Assembly: GCF_028389875.1 (NCBI RefSeq)
Contig: NC_084702.1
Location: 57,390,553-57,454,552 of the forward strand
DNA: 64,000 nucleotides
Reading direction: 5' to 3'
DNA from: Rhea pennata
Taxonomy: Eukaryota; Chordata; Aves; Rheiformes; Rheidae
The notes under the pieces were generated by a model that searched no databases, was not told the DNA's origin, and worked only from the letters and a program-made list of their open reading frames with translations. Position numbers and translations under genes: made by a program. Below are positions 35,293-49,000 of the stretch, piece by piece (the stretch's first letter is position 1; each line of letters opens with the position of its first letter).

Positions 35293-38200
35293 ACAAAGAT
35301 CTGTGTTACAATTCACTGGATATATTTAGCTCTTAGATCTTGAATTGCCCCACAAAAAGTAATATGGTTGCCAGTGGAGAAAGTCACTTCTGAGTTCAAA
35401 TAACTCTGTGGGCAATAATCTCATATACAAGCACATATTAAGACGACTCATGATTGTAATTGCTATGTTGTTCCAGTTAGGAATACAGGATTGAAAACTC
35501 TCCTGATTCAGTGCTAATTCTCCTAGATCACTCCAGTGAACAAGTCATAGGTCCTGACTTTTATCCACAGACTGTGAGCTAACTCCCTCTGGAATAAGCT
35601 GGCTGCATTCACACAGATCTGCAACTGGCCAGAGAGGTAATTCTAAGGCATAGCAACTGAGGGAGCGAAAGGCATGTCTTCATGTGTTTCGGGTAGAAAG
35701 TCAAATATGACACAGACCCATCTCCAGATACTGCAGCAAACTCTGTCAAGTGTCAGCTATGCCCAAATTTCCTCTCAGGAGGAATCTTGTAGCTCTTTCT
35801 AAAGGAAGCTCAGAAAAAAATTAACATACATGTACCAGGGATGATCAGAAGTCCAGGTCTTTACTGAAAGCAGGAGGGAGTCAGACAGACACACCAAGAG
35901 CATCCAAACTAATAGCCATCTCGAATCTCAGCTTTTATAAACAAGATCTGACTTTAAGAAATAAATCCAAGACTTTTATATTAACTGTATCAGCTGATAA
36001 CTGTTTACAAAAAGAAAAACTAAAGGCAGTTCTGTAATCTGACTAGAAACAAGACATCAGGAGGTAGAGAGAAACCAATTTCGATTTTCTTGCATCTTTC
36101 AAGAGATAACTTTCAATTAATTTAGGAAATCTAAAGGACTCAGCAGGCAGACTTTTGCCACTAAAACAAACAATCAAAAAAACTTATACAATGGTGTGAG
36201 ATACTTAGTATTAGAAGCAGAACTAGAGGCTTCTAAAAAGAGTAAATACTGTTAAGTCACAGTGAGGCAAATATACAGATAGATCAGACAGAAGAGAGCA
36301 AAAGGAAGTCTGGAAATAAAATGCTGGGACACAATATCTCTAGTTTTTATGAAGATCCTGGTAAATTTCTGTTTTATTACTGGTCTTTATATTTGGAATC
36401 GTTTTTTTTTCTTTGATAAGCGCTTCTTGTGCATACTCAAGTTCCCTGTTTACATCTTACTTCTATAATGTTTCCAGATACATACAGCTATAAGAGAGGC
36501 CCACTTGTTTAGAATAAGCATATACAGATAGGGAGGGCTCAATTCAGTTTAGATCACGAAGCACTGAAACTGATGATTTTTAAAAAAACAAACTATAAAA
36601 AGAGAAAACCTAATAAAAATCTCCTAGAAGATTTTCTTGTGGAAAATAAATGCACACATGCAGACATGTGTGATGTCTGTAGCAGATACATAATTTTTAA
36701 AAGATTAATATTGCTTAATTCTCATCATTATATTATGTATTATTCTGTCATGCTCTTTGTTACTGGGAATACTCATCTTTGCCATTTACCTTCTTAAAGA
36801 GCACAATGAAAGATAGCCAGCAGATCAAAAAAACACAAGCACGTGATTTGTACATTGAATCCCAAAATTGCAATACTAGGGTTTGGTCTAAAGGAAAAAT
36901 TATGAATTCACATTTCCAATTTTAAGGTTTAGCATGGAGAAAATTCTTCCAGTTGCTGATCTAGTGTATGTGAAGCCACAGCAATACACAATATAAGTTA
37001 TTTAAAATACTTGAAACAAACAGTATGAAAGATTGTATTTTTAGATACACTTTTCAAAATATTGTTGGAATGCCATGTATCAAACTCATAATAAAGCTCT
37101 AAAAGCTAAACTGATTTTTAAAAAAATCTTTATTTGTTTCAGGTAATGAAAACAAGTAATTCTTAAAACTGAGCAAATACTTTTACCAGAGCTTGCAGTT
37201 GAGGTTGTCTGATAGAGTATTATCTATGAGAAAAAATTACTGAAGAGAAAAAGGCAAGTGCACTCACACTGAGCTGCATATGCAGAACTCTATCAGTCAT
37301 GCTAATTCACCCAGTGCAAGTCTGTGTCTTCTGCCAAAGAAATGTACTGTTTGTTGTTCGGCCAAGCACATTACTTCACAGGCAGTACAGGTCAACTTTT
37401 ATCAGACATACCAGCCACAGAAAATAGACTGATGCTCACTGGAGTGAGCTCAACACAGCATATTTATAGGACTGCCAGATTACGTAATTCATCCCATCAT
37501 ATAATTTGTCTCAAACTAGTATATTCCTTCCTCCAACATTTACCTGACTTTCTTCTTCCTTTCAGCCCTGCTGTTAAGTTTCCACCTCTGTCTTTATTCT
37601 TCAGCTTCTGTTATTACAGATGAAATGCAAAATTATTGGACAGTCTTCTCCCTGCAGTATGAATTTTACAGAATTCCCTTTTCCAGTTTGGTAGACTAAA
37701 CAAGTCACATTCTTTTTGTTTTCTCTATAAAATGTTCATTCCCTAGGATTCTCAGCAGTTTTTCTCTTCATCTGCTCCAGCTTTATTTTCTTATTTTTTC
37801 AGCATGGTTGACCAGACAGCAACAATAGCCTAATACAACTAATTCAGCAACCAGACAGATGCCTTTTATGGATCTGTCTTATCAAGTCTGCCCTCAAATG
37901 CCCACATACTCACTTTATAGAGTTAGGGCATATATCAGAACTACGATGCCTTTGCCTATGCAAAGAGGCTAAAAAATTTTTTTTTTCTGCCCTGTGATCA
38001 CCAATGTATCAGTGGCCAATTAAATACTAAAATTTTTCTTTTACCTTAAAAATATATGATAGCCTTTGCCCTCAGTTTTCTTATTTTCAAACAGAAGCTT
38101 CTTTCCTGAAGCTGCCTTGTGAGCATCACCAGATGCTTTACTTCCTTTGAAGTATTCTATTGGGAAATTATACTTTTATTACCTCAGAAAGCAATGGAAT

Positions 38201-38949
38201 TTCATTCAGCTGTTTCTTTTTAAATATTTAATGCTACAACCATTAAATTAATCTAAATATTTTACTGTTTTTGTGGCAGTAGTGGGTTACCAAAAAAGTA
38301 TTTAAATAGATTTTATAGCTCTGTAGAAAAAAATAAAAATATAATACTTCAAATAATATTGCCCTTGGATAAGTGACTTCAAAGTTTATATAATATTCCA
38401 AGACCATCCTCAGTCTTAACAGCCTGAAAACTCATTTTATGTCAGATTTTAAAAGAAACTGAGGTGGCCAACCCCTCCTTATCCACAAAAGTAGTTTATG
38501 ATCTAAATACTTTAATAAATCTGGCCCTCAGCCCACTATGAAAACCTCAGCTTAGTTGATTTATTTTCATTGTTGCACATAATTTGTCTCTATAAACAGA
38601 CATATTCCTCATTTTGGCATAAATTGATTAATAATTTCCAATAGCTTATCTGTATCTTCAAGAGATCTGATTTTCAGAAAAGAGACATCAATCAATTCTG
38701 CTTAAAAATCATCGCACAGATATCAAAATACATTGAAAAAACAATAGTTGCATTTGCAAAAATAGTTGCCATTTTATCAGTTTGAATATTCCATAGCATA
38801 CCCTTCAGGTTAGAAGCTGAAAAATTTACTACCAGATAAATGTACAAATAACATCCTGAATTACGACCAGAGCATAGGAAAAGTGAGTGGTCTTTCAGAG
38901 CATTAAGTCTTGCTAATGCACCAGCATATGTACAGCATCTGATGTTCAG

Positions 38950-39632
38950 CATCAGTCAAAAAAGGAAAACTAATATTAGGAATGGCAAAAAAAGGAACAC
39001 TATGCCACAGCCTAGCTCCATGGCATGCCTCACGTTGGACACTGCGTGCAGCTTTGGTCCCCACATTACAAAGCGGATACAGAAAAACTAGAAGACGTTC
39101 GAAGACATGAGACGACAAAGGTATGGGACAGCTTCTATATGAGGAATGACTAAACGTCTCTTCATCCTCAAAGACAGACAACTGATGTGGGACAGGACAG
39201 AGATCTGTGAAATTGAGTGGCACTAACAATCTGAATAGCGAACAACTCATCATTCCTAATTTGGGGAGAAGGGCCCTCAACTAACCTATGAAACCCTATT
39301 CAGAACAAACAGGATATATTTTGGTATCACTAACTCAGCTTAAGTGTGGAATTCCTTGCCATTGGATGGTGTAGATGCCAAAAATTCACACAGCTTGAAG
39401 GAGTGATAAAACTGGAAACTGGAAGAAAAATCCATCAAGGGCTGTTAAACACAAAAATACAACCCAAATACAAGGAGCTCCATGAGCTGCAGGTTGTGGG
39501 GGAGTTCACGGGGGATGTATTTTTATGTGCTTGCCCTCTCACACTTTTTCTTACACTACGACCACTCTTGGAAACAGGACCTATATGAGCAACAGCAATT
39601 TTTGGTCTGACACGGCACAGCTATTCTTATTT
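38950..39632 (+). mobile_element. Old CR1 LINE copy (reptile/turtle-like subfamily), 3' portion
   Basis: The plus strand carries CTTTGGTCCCCACATTAC, GAAAAACTAGAAGACGTTCG, ATATGAGGAATGACTAA, TGGAATTCCTTGCC, GGATGGTGTAGATGCC, AAAAATCCATCAAGGGCTGT and TTGGTCTGACACGGCACAGC, ending near CTATTCTTAT. This order of motifs is the 3' half of ORF2 and the 3' UTR of an old CR1 subfamily that ends in ...GACCCAGTATGGCTGTTCTTATG, unlike the ATTCTATG-tailed copies elsewhere in the window. It has many substitutions and indels and no intact ORF. It lies in ARSB intron 6, antisense to the gene. Confidence 0.85.
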
Positions 39633-40303
39633 CCATCACATACAAGATTTTACCACATTACTTTCATTTCAGGACAAATACTTTGTTTACAGAAAAAGTG
39701 ATATGCCCAGGCAGATTTACACAAATTCTTTATTATATTAATCTTTATGTGTAGTAAACTAAAAGGGTAGATATTTTCATAGAAAGGTAAGAATATACAA
39801 TTAAGATTTAGATTTTACTGTAGTTTCAGAATTACAGGTACATAAGTCATTTCTAGCATACCCTCTAGTTTAACTTGTAATGCTTTTCTTAAAAGAAGGG
39901 ATGGCATAAGTAGATTAGAATATTCATTTATATTATCAGTGCCTTCCAAAGCACAGAACAATCCATATCAATGCAAGCAAGTCAGTTACTTGCTTAAGGA
40001 TTGTTTTTCATTTATCTCACAATGAAAATAAAGAGTAAAGTCACTAAAATAATGGATTCACACCAGATTTTCACCACTGTGATTAAGAATCTGATATCTA
40101 CATTATTTCTTGCTTTAGTCATACAATTTTAAATTAAAAAGAACACAAATATCACAAAAAGACAGGTTTTGCCATACCAAATAAGTTCCTTGGTACATTC
40201 AATTTAGCAGTGTGTCCCTGAAAGTAATTAATACCTGACAACTAAAACAGAAAATATAAACCAAAAACTCCTTACTCTGACTATGTCATCTGAGCAATCC
40301 TTT

Positions 40304-40334
40304 CTTTCATTTCACTTTCATTTCACTTTCATTT
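40304..40334. repeat. 11-bp unit repeated about three times
   Basis: CTTTCATTTCA is repeated at 40304, 40315 and 40326, the last copy being incomplete. Short variable-number-type repeat in ARSB intron 6. Confidence 0.9.
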
Positions 40335-42963
40335 TTCTATGCTCTAGGCTTGGAATGTGCCTAGCCCTGGACTTTCCTTCCTACCCTTTCAACAAACCCC
40401 TTTTGACCTCACTGAGTACTCCACGTGTGCTCTTGAGCCAACACATCATTTAGGTTGGACTGGTAGCTCTTCTGGAGAAAAATATTTTCTTCCTGTGCAT
40501 TTTTACGTATGCTTACAGCCTCCAAGTAAGTCATTAGTTCACCTATCCAATTGTGCAATGATTATAGGGATGGAAAATAGGAAGAAATATTTCTTCCCAG
40601 CCCTTCTAGCAATGAATATGTACATGAGCTTTGATCATCCATTTCTCAGCTTATACAATCCTCCTTACCTATCAGAAACTCGGATATCTAACACAAAAAT
40701 AACTGATCACCATGAAAAAGACAAAAATGACCAAAAATCTATTTATTTTCTATGTAGCATGAAACCTTTTCTATTCTTCTAGTGTTGCTAGCCAACACTT
40801 TGCAAAGTAAACATTTCAAATACTCTGTTTGTATAAAACACCACAGTTTGCATAAAAAGATTTAAGTAGTAAATATCTACCTGTTTGTATAGATTTACAA
40901 AGCAAAGCAAAATACAATTTGGATTTCTTTTTTTCTTTTTCTTTTCTTTTTTCTTTTTTTTTGGTAAAAGGCAGGCTCAACTTCCAGGGACTCAGTCTAA
41001 TAGATAAATTGTGGGAAAATGTCATTAAATGTAATAAAATTATTTAACAAAATTATTTAAGGAAATATTCATTTAATTTCTGTTCTCTAATTTCTAATCA
41101 TAGAAAGGAAGAAGATAAACTGCAATCTTTCAGCTGAGATGTAAAAAAGGGAATATGTATGGGATTACATATATCTGCTATGTTTATCTAGCCAACTATA
41201 TATTTGCACAGATCCAACAAGCATATATAAACTATTCTTCTCCTTACTCCCCTACCTCTCTTTTCTCCTTCTAATCATGAGACCAATTCAAGTAATTGGT
41301 AGAATCCTAAAATGTGGTGATATAAATAGACAGTACATCTAAAACCAGAATATTCTTCCTTCAGTCTATGATTAAGATGATCCATGCTGAGAAGTTTTCT
41401 TGCAGAGTAAGAGATCAAACAACACACAGTTTTCTCCAACATGGCATTTACTGAGATCCTGACCACAAAAGTTAGAGGAACCAAAACAGTATTGCTTGAA
41501 GCATGCTACATTTCTGTACCCTATAGTCTTACGTACTAGTGTGGGGGGAAGAAACACTGGGAATTGCTCCAAAACATTGGGTTTTGGAGGGAGACAAAAG
41601 AATGTTAGTTTATTATTTATTTGAGAAATAGAGCCCTACACAAGGAGTTATTCTAAACAACCTAGCTGACTGTCAGATGGATTGCATCTCTGCAATTTTC
41701 CAGTGCCCTACACAATAAAAACAACCTTCACCTACAAGCAGCTACATACAGTCAGCATCTTTCATAGATAACAGAAGCAGACAAAGCTTGTACCTCCATT
41801 TCTTCATTTGCAAAGTAATGGCATTAACAGTTATCTACCTTTAAAAAGATAAAAAGAATACAGTATATTTCCTAAAGGAAAATTCAAAAAATAACAGCAT
41901 TCTCTATCGTCAAACTTCTGTTTATAATAATATACCAGCAGGCTTAGCCACATGACAGGGAAAACACAAATGGCTCCAAGCTTAATTGCAACCCACTTAA
42001 TGGAAAAGACTGAAAAGCACGTACTAAGGAAAGGCACAACGAACTAGTTTCTTTAGATGGCTCTCACTCTTCCCAGGGTAAACTGGAAGCACATCTGAAC
42101 CAAATAATAAAAAAGTGCTTCTGCTTTGCAGGTCAGTAACAAAGTACATTTAAGAGCTTCCAGACAAAGCTATAATACCATCAACATTTCCTATAACGGA
42201 AACATGTACGTGTATTATCCAACCTGGGGAGCTAAATAGTTTGACACCTTGCAGTTCACAATGCATACCATACAAAAAGATTCCCTAGATATTCTCCTAA
42301 TAACTAAAAACGTAGTTCTCCAGACTTCTACTGCAGTAGAAATTTTCAGTCTGTCTAAGCAACTCTCCCTATCACTTAGCTGGTAACTTCACTCCCATAT
42401 TTAAGTAATATCACAAGGTCCCCATAGCATAGAAGTTTATTTCTATTACACTGTGAATTATTTAAGGGAAGCGGGAAGGATTATTTATGCAACAACCCAT
42501 TATGAATAGCACAAACCTTACAGAGACAAAGCCTAGTCCTACAGAGAGGAGAGCTGAGACACTCCTCCAAGATGGAGGTTTCCTCCAGCCTTCCTGTTTC
42601 ACATCATATAACTCATGCAAACATTTTGAATGACAAAAGAGAAAATAAGTCTTTAAATTGGTGATGGGATATTCTGATGGGATTGTGTAATTTCAATTTC
42701 ACTCATACCAGATTTGTACATAGGACTTGGAATTTATATAGGAATACATGCAAATATAGTGAGTGCATCATTTGGTACAGATTCTCAAGTCTTTTAAATT
42801 TTAATTTAATTATGTATGCGTTTTTCTAGCATGCATAAATTTAAAATACTTTGTGTGCACAGAATGTTTTAGATTTGCTGGCAGTCTGATTTTGGGCTTA
42901 ATCAAACTATTCAACAAAAACAAAATCCAAAGCTGAATTAAGATTGATTCTTCCATACATGAT

Positions 42964-43020
42964 TTAAAAAAAAAGAGAGAGAGAGAGAGAATGGTAAACA
43001 AAAAAAAAAAAAAAAAACAA

Positions 43021-43065
<45 letters not shown>

Positions 43066-43072
43066 GAAAAAT
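42964..43072. repeat. A-rich low-complexity tract with (GA)n and (AAAAG)n
   Basis: An A run, a (GA)8-type stretch, two long A runs broken by C, then AAAAG repeats. On the minus strand it is a poly-pyrimidine tract and creates a meaningless Phe-rich open frame. It lies in ARSB intron 6. Confidence 0.95.
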
Positions 43073-46000
43073 CCAGATTACTTTCAGTTTTCCTAGTTTG
43101 GAAGTACCTAAAACTGAGGAGCATGGACAGAGGGGTGGTAAGGAGGCTTAATATGGGAACATAACGTACAAATACTCTTGAGCATAAATCTTTTTTGGTG
43201 AAGGTCAGTTTAGCAATTGAAAAGCTGTTCTCATCACACTGATCAGGTTCACACATAACAAAAGTAGTACAAATCTATGGACAGGGTCATCAATCTAAGC
43301 TGATACTGGTTTCCATTCTACTTGAATTGCTTTTCTTTATTGTTTGGATTAAGCACCAGCAACTAACATAAGATTTTTCTTTACCTACATATCAGGAGAT
43401 AATACATTAAACATGGTTCAAGTTTTTCATCTAATATAAGCACTAGACCAAACTACTAATTAGTTGTTACAGCACTGAGAACAGCAAACATAGTACATTT
43501 TTCATTTTTATCAATGAATATTAAATCGGCCTCTTCCAAACTATTTGAATATCTTGACTATGTCCCTAACGCAGTATGAAAATTTATAAAGACACTAAAA
43601 TCTTCAACCAGTCAGATGATTCAACATAACTACTCACCTGAAAGAAAAGAGTAAGACTAAAATTTTCAGAGAAATCTTATTGAAAAATAATAAAAAAAAA
43701 CAAAGAACAAAAGGAACAGCTAATATTTTTGCAGTCAGAAGATACATTTAGACCATATATATCTTCTATTTATAAATGGAAAATCTTTTTAAATGCCTCA
43801 TTTGTTTGTCAGTTCAGCAGTTTGGAAATTCACAGTTGTTCTTCATGCATTTAAGAAAGAAACCAGAGAGGAAACCCTGGGGATATTTCTCTCCTCTACA
43901 GCTACAGAAGAAAAAAAAGTCATTATAAGTAGATGAAGATTTCCCAGGAACCCTCTCTGACAAAGACAGTGCTTTTTACTATCCTGCAGCCATGGAGTCA
44001 AGCATTTCACCATTGAAGGAATGATGCACATGCTCGCTTATTTGGACTCCTGTCTACACTGCACAATGCAAAGCCATGCAAAGCCATCAGAACTGTATAT
44101 TAAGGGATGAACATCTCTTCTCAGTAATTTGGTGAAGCTTCTGGACCTTCCACTGCAGTATATATAAAACAAGATTGCTGAATATGAATGATACCGATTT
44201 GTTTGGGTACAAAGTACCTTTAAAGCCACTTCAACTGCCAATTGTCCATAGACAGAAAATTTTGCACTGTGTGTTATATAGATGCAGTAAGATGGTGCTT
44301 CATCGAGATTTTAGTTTAGCATTTTATAAAAAAAAAACTCATGGAAATGTAACAACAAAAACAACCTTTTGCTTGACTGCATTCTTTGAAGCAGACTGTT
44401 GCTTAGTTTGATTGCTTACCATGAAATGCACACAACCAAGCACACTCCAGGAGAAGTTTTAGGAAATTCTCTCTAATTGCTCTGATGAAGTACATACAAC
44501 GTAAAACATGTTCCTCCTGCAACTGATTCTCCTCTGCGATCTAGTGAACAGAGGACAGCAAACGGGGTATAATCTGTCCTGGCCGAGTGTGACAATCTCA
44601 CCAGTTTGGTCCTATGCAAATTGTCCTATGTTCTTTAGTGGTAACAGCTAAACTTCAGTCAACAAACTGTCAAAAAAAAAAAAGAAATTAGAAATATCTT
44701 CCACAAAATGCAGGACATTTTTGCAGCTTCTTGTTTAGAATTCAGAAGCAACTATTCCTGAGAAGAATGCCTACATAATCATTTTTAAAAGTAAAGCATC
44801 ACTTGGAGTCTACATAAAAAAAACCAATGGATACACCAGAGATAGCTAGCCTATTTTTTCTTGGGATATATGATTTGAAGCAACTTCATTATATTTTCCT
44901 TGCAATTAACTTAATATGAAACTCCTACACTTTTGTGAAGAGATGGAAACAATGGCAGGAATCACAAAAAAAAAAAAAAAAAAGGTTATTGAGACATACC
45001 ACAATACATACAGCTACCATCGTTATCACAATAAAGTCAGGATTTGGGCCCTACTGCATGTCTCAGAATACATATAGATATATATTAAATCTTGACCAAT
45101 ATTTTCCCCATTATCTTTGTAGTTATTTTGAGTCTATTGCAAATTTATTCTTCCTGAGAGAATGTCTACAAGGAAATACAGAAAACAAAAAATCCGTTCT
45201 ACAACAGGAAAAGTTAAATATAAAAATTCCAGTCGCTGATTGTAATAACTAAACATTCTAAGCTCAGTTAGTTCATTTAAACTGTTTTAATGAAACCTCC
45301 ATATACAAGGAATATCTGTTCTGTGACCTGGCTGTTTTTACATACATGTTACTTTTTGTATGTTAACAAACCTATAATTAGCAGGTTATTTAGTGCTTCT
45401 CAGGCTTTTGCTTTCTTATGAAACACCACAGCAAAAAATCTTAAAAATGAAAAATAAAAGTTGCAAGGGAATGCTGAATAGTATTGTCTAATTAAGAAGC
45501 ATTTTCTCTTTAAGATAATAAATAAACATCATTGATGAGAGTAGAAAAACATCTTCATGGTTATTTCTTCCAAAAGTTTATCACAGTGTTATGAGGCTGT
45601 TACAGATATTTGATGCTTCAGAACACAGATAACTCCTCGCACTGCTGGAGGGAAAATGTTGCATATTTTTTGAAAAGATTCAGAAAAGATTCACTTCATC
45701 TACCATAATACTCTTACCTCCAGACATCTACACATGTAAAGTAAATTATTTTTTGCTTGTCTTCGCATTCTTTTAAAGCCTAGTGTTTTTCCTTTGTGCT
45801 TAGAATAAATATATAAATAAATAAAATATTCCATGGTAGTTCCAAATGATAATTCAAAACTCAATGGCCCTTTGAAAGTTATGATTTTCCCACTTCAGTT
45901 ACATCTGTATAACCTTGTCTTTGCCCATCCTTATTGGTAAATCGAATTTGTAAAGCTGCACAAGTAGGTGTGATGCCTTAATTAACAGGCTGCCTGTGAC

Positions 46001-49000
46001 AATCCAGGGGAAAAATTAAAACATTTTAGAAAGACACGAAAACAAGTCTGCTATAGCAATTTCTAAATGGCTCCACAGGCTAATAAGATCTTTGCACACA
46101 CATACTTTTAACTAATTTCTTTTTTTCTGAACTCTGATGTATGGATCAATTACTTGACCTCAGAAAGGAAACTCTGGAAATGTCAAAGCCTCCTCCAGCC
46201 TATACTGTTACAATGAATTACTGCAGAAATAAGGTTTTTTGCTACCTCACAGAGGAAAGACATTTTGTGACCTTTTGCTGCTCTACGGCAATAATGAGTT
46301 TTCTACAAAACTCTGAGAATTTCTGTTGCTTTATTAAAATAAAAATGTTTGAGAAATAGCCATGACCTTAACCTTGGAAGAATTAATAGAACACCAATTT
46401 TGAAGAAACAGATGAAGCCTGAGGCACTAAAACTTCCTATTGTCATTTTGATGATGCAAAGGTCTGTGCCATACACAGAAACTCACACAGTGAAGTTCAC
46501 TGACCTTAAATCATTTAGTGAGTTAGCTCCAGTCTTCATTATTATTCCTTTTAATTTTAGTTTTCTCTTAGTGATGCTTGATTTCAAATATAAGATTTAC
46601 ATTAGAATATCATGCTCAGTCTGTTACCTTTCAAAATGCATGTTCTCCTAAACATAATGTTAATGGCAGTAGTAAGCATATAAAAATATTCTTACTGTTG
46701 TTTCAAAGTATTCATCATCTTGGTTTTTTTACAATGTTTGATTTTTTTAAAAAAAAAAATCTACTCAGTAAAATCCAGGACTCTTAACAGCCACAAAAAG
46801 TCTCCATAAACTTCAACAAGGCCAAAATTTTATATAATTGCACAATAATTAAAAAAAAAAGTTATTCTAAATGAGAATAAGCTACTTTCTAATACAGCCT
46901 ACAAGATCTAACATAGCAAAATGTGATCTTCTAAAAGGAGCACTTTATTTTTACTTCTCCTAGAATGGAAAAATACAAAAAATTTTTTAGTTCTTTTAAT
47001 CTTTTTTTTCCGCCAGGAAACAGATTTAAACTGAACTGAATAGTATTGATGAATTACTAATATCAAAGTCCATATTTACAGACCCTTACATATGAAACAC
47101 ACAAACCCCACTTAAGATACTAAGAGGTAACACTGAAACAACTATGAGGTAACACTACATTAAAAAGAAAATTTCCAAGTCAGAGAAATTTCATTTGACA
47201 AAGGTAATCTAGCCTCTAGACATTACACATTGAGAGCTGCATAAAAAAATATAAAATATTGGTGTTATTTTCAAATAGATATAGGATCTACTGAAGCACA
47301 GAAAAGAAGAACTAACAAGGGATGACTGAATTTCAGATAGGATGCTGGCATTGAGCCAGTCATCAAGTGACTTAACATCTCTAAATTCTAGAAGAGAGCA
47401 TCTATATCCCAAAGGAAACATGGGATTAGTATCTATAAGACTACCAAAGTGGTAATCATCATATTTAATATTGATATATTGATATTGATATACCTAGTAC
47501 TGGATACTACAGTGATGGATGCCAAGGAGCTGAGGCAAAGTATAACCACAGGCCAACTTTTCCAACAAGAGCTGCACCTCAAAAACTCCATGGCAGCAGA
47601 GCTGTGGCTGGCTTGGAGCTATGGCCTCCCATAGGGATTATGGTTGAGCTTTGCACACGACTGTCAGACCAGCATAAAACACCATGGAAAGTGGTTAAGT
47701 ACCCTGTGTGGCTCCAGGGCCACATGTTGGTCTCGCTTGACTTTTTAACATAAAGAGGGTCATTTGGGTTCATGACTTACTTGTAATAAAAAGACAATAG
47801 AGTTGCTGATGAGCATGCAGTATGTTTAATTTTGCTGAGAAATGGAAATTCTGAGAAACAAATAATGTACTTTTTTTCTGCATTCTTGATCATTTTCCCA
47901 TTCCAGTTTTCCCCATTCCATTATGTACACCTAGTCAGCTAATTAGACTAGTGGCTTTTCTTCACATTTTGATTCTCCAGGAATGGATTCCGGGTATTAG
48001 CCTGGCACAGACATAGAGTATAGTTATCCTATTCAAAGTCCACAGAGCACTCATCTATAAATACCTACACCTACTATAAACCTCTGCTGTTATTGGATAA
48101 TTCCATTACTGAGGAATGTTTTTTTTCACTTTAATAACTGTAAAACAGCCAGGTCATCAGTAATAAAAACAGGGAAGAAATCACTTCTGGTCTGCAAAGT
48201 CTCTGGAATCATCTTTCACCTGGGCACAGTAAGTAATAAATGGTGCCTAGAGGAGCCTAGAGTGTCCATTCCATAATCAAGATGAATCCTTTTGGTATAT
48301 ATGTGGATATAATATATAATGCTGTAGCTAGCAGGCAATTTTAACATCCATGAATGATATATCAGTACCAGAAATTAAATGGTCTCTCTATTGTAATATA
48401 TATGTTCAATCTGCACAGATCTAGCACCCTATAAGCAATCATTTATTTTAGCAATTAATTGTGCAATATATGAGGTAATGCCTTTTTCCAAATGTCAAGG
48501 AGAGCAATGTAAAGTTTGTTCAATTAATTTTACTCAATGCAAGTTTGGAGAAAAATTACAAAACATTTTTAAAAGTTCTCTGAATGTCTGTCTTGGCTGT
48601 CTGCCTTTATGAATAGATATCTTCAAAATAAATTGACTACAATTTTATTATGCTTTTGAAGTTTTAGTTTATGGTAAATCTGAAATTTTAAATGAAGCAG
48701 AAGTTTTTTCAGCCCCAAACAGCTCCATCCAATCAACATATTTCATCTGAATATATCTTTCTAGTTTACTTAAAGAAGTCAACTTCCTTTTGAAGAGGAG
48801 GTAAAAGTGTCCATAGGAGTAGTCTAGAAGATTTTATAAAATTTACTAACTTCACTAATGAATTTAGCAAGTTAGATTAAAAAAAGTGTATACTGACAGA
48901 TTCTGATTAACAACTCTGAAGTAAAGAGTACATTTTCTTCTACCATTCCATTCAGTTCTGATTCTCAAATAAAAGTGCCTACTATGAGATATAAAATTTC

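Noticed and set aside
38903..39280. A 125-codon minus-strand open frame
   Set aside because: It is the antisense of the old CR1 copy and has no similarity of its own.
42810..43256. Phe-rich 148-codon open frame on the minus strand
   Set aside because: Produced by the poly-A/AAAAG low-complexity tract read on the opposite strand.
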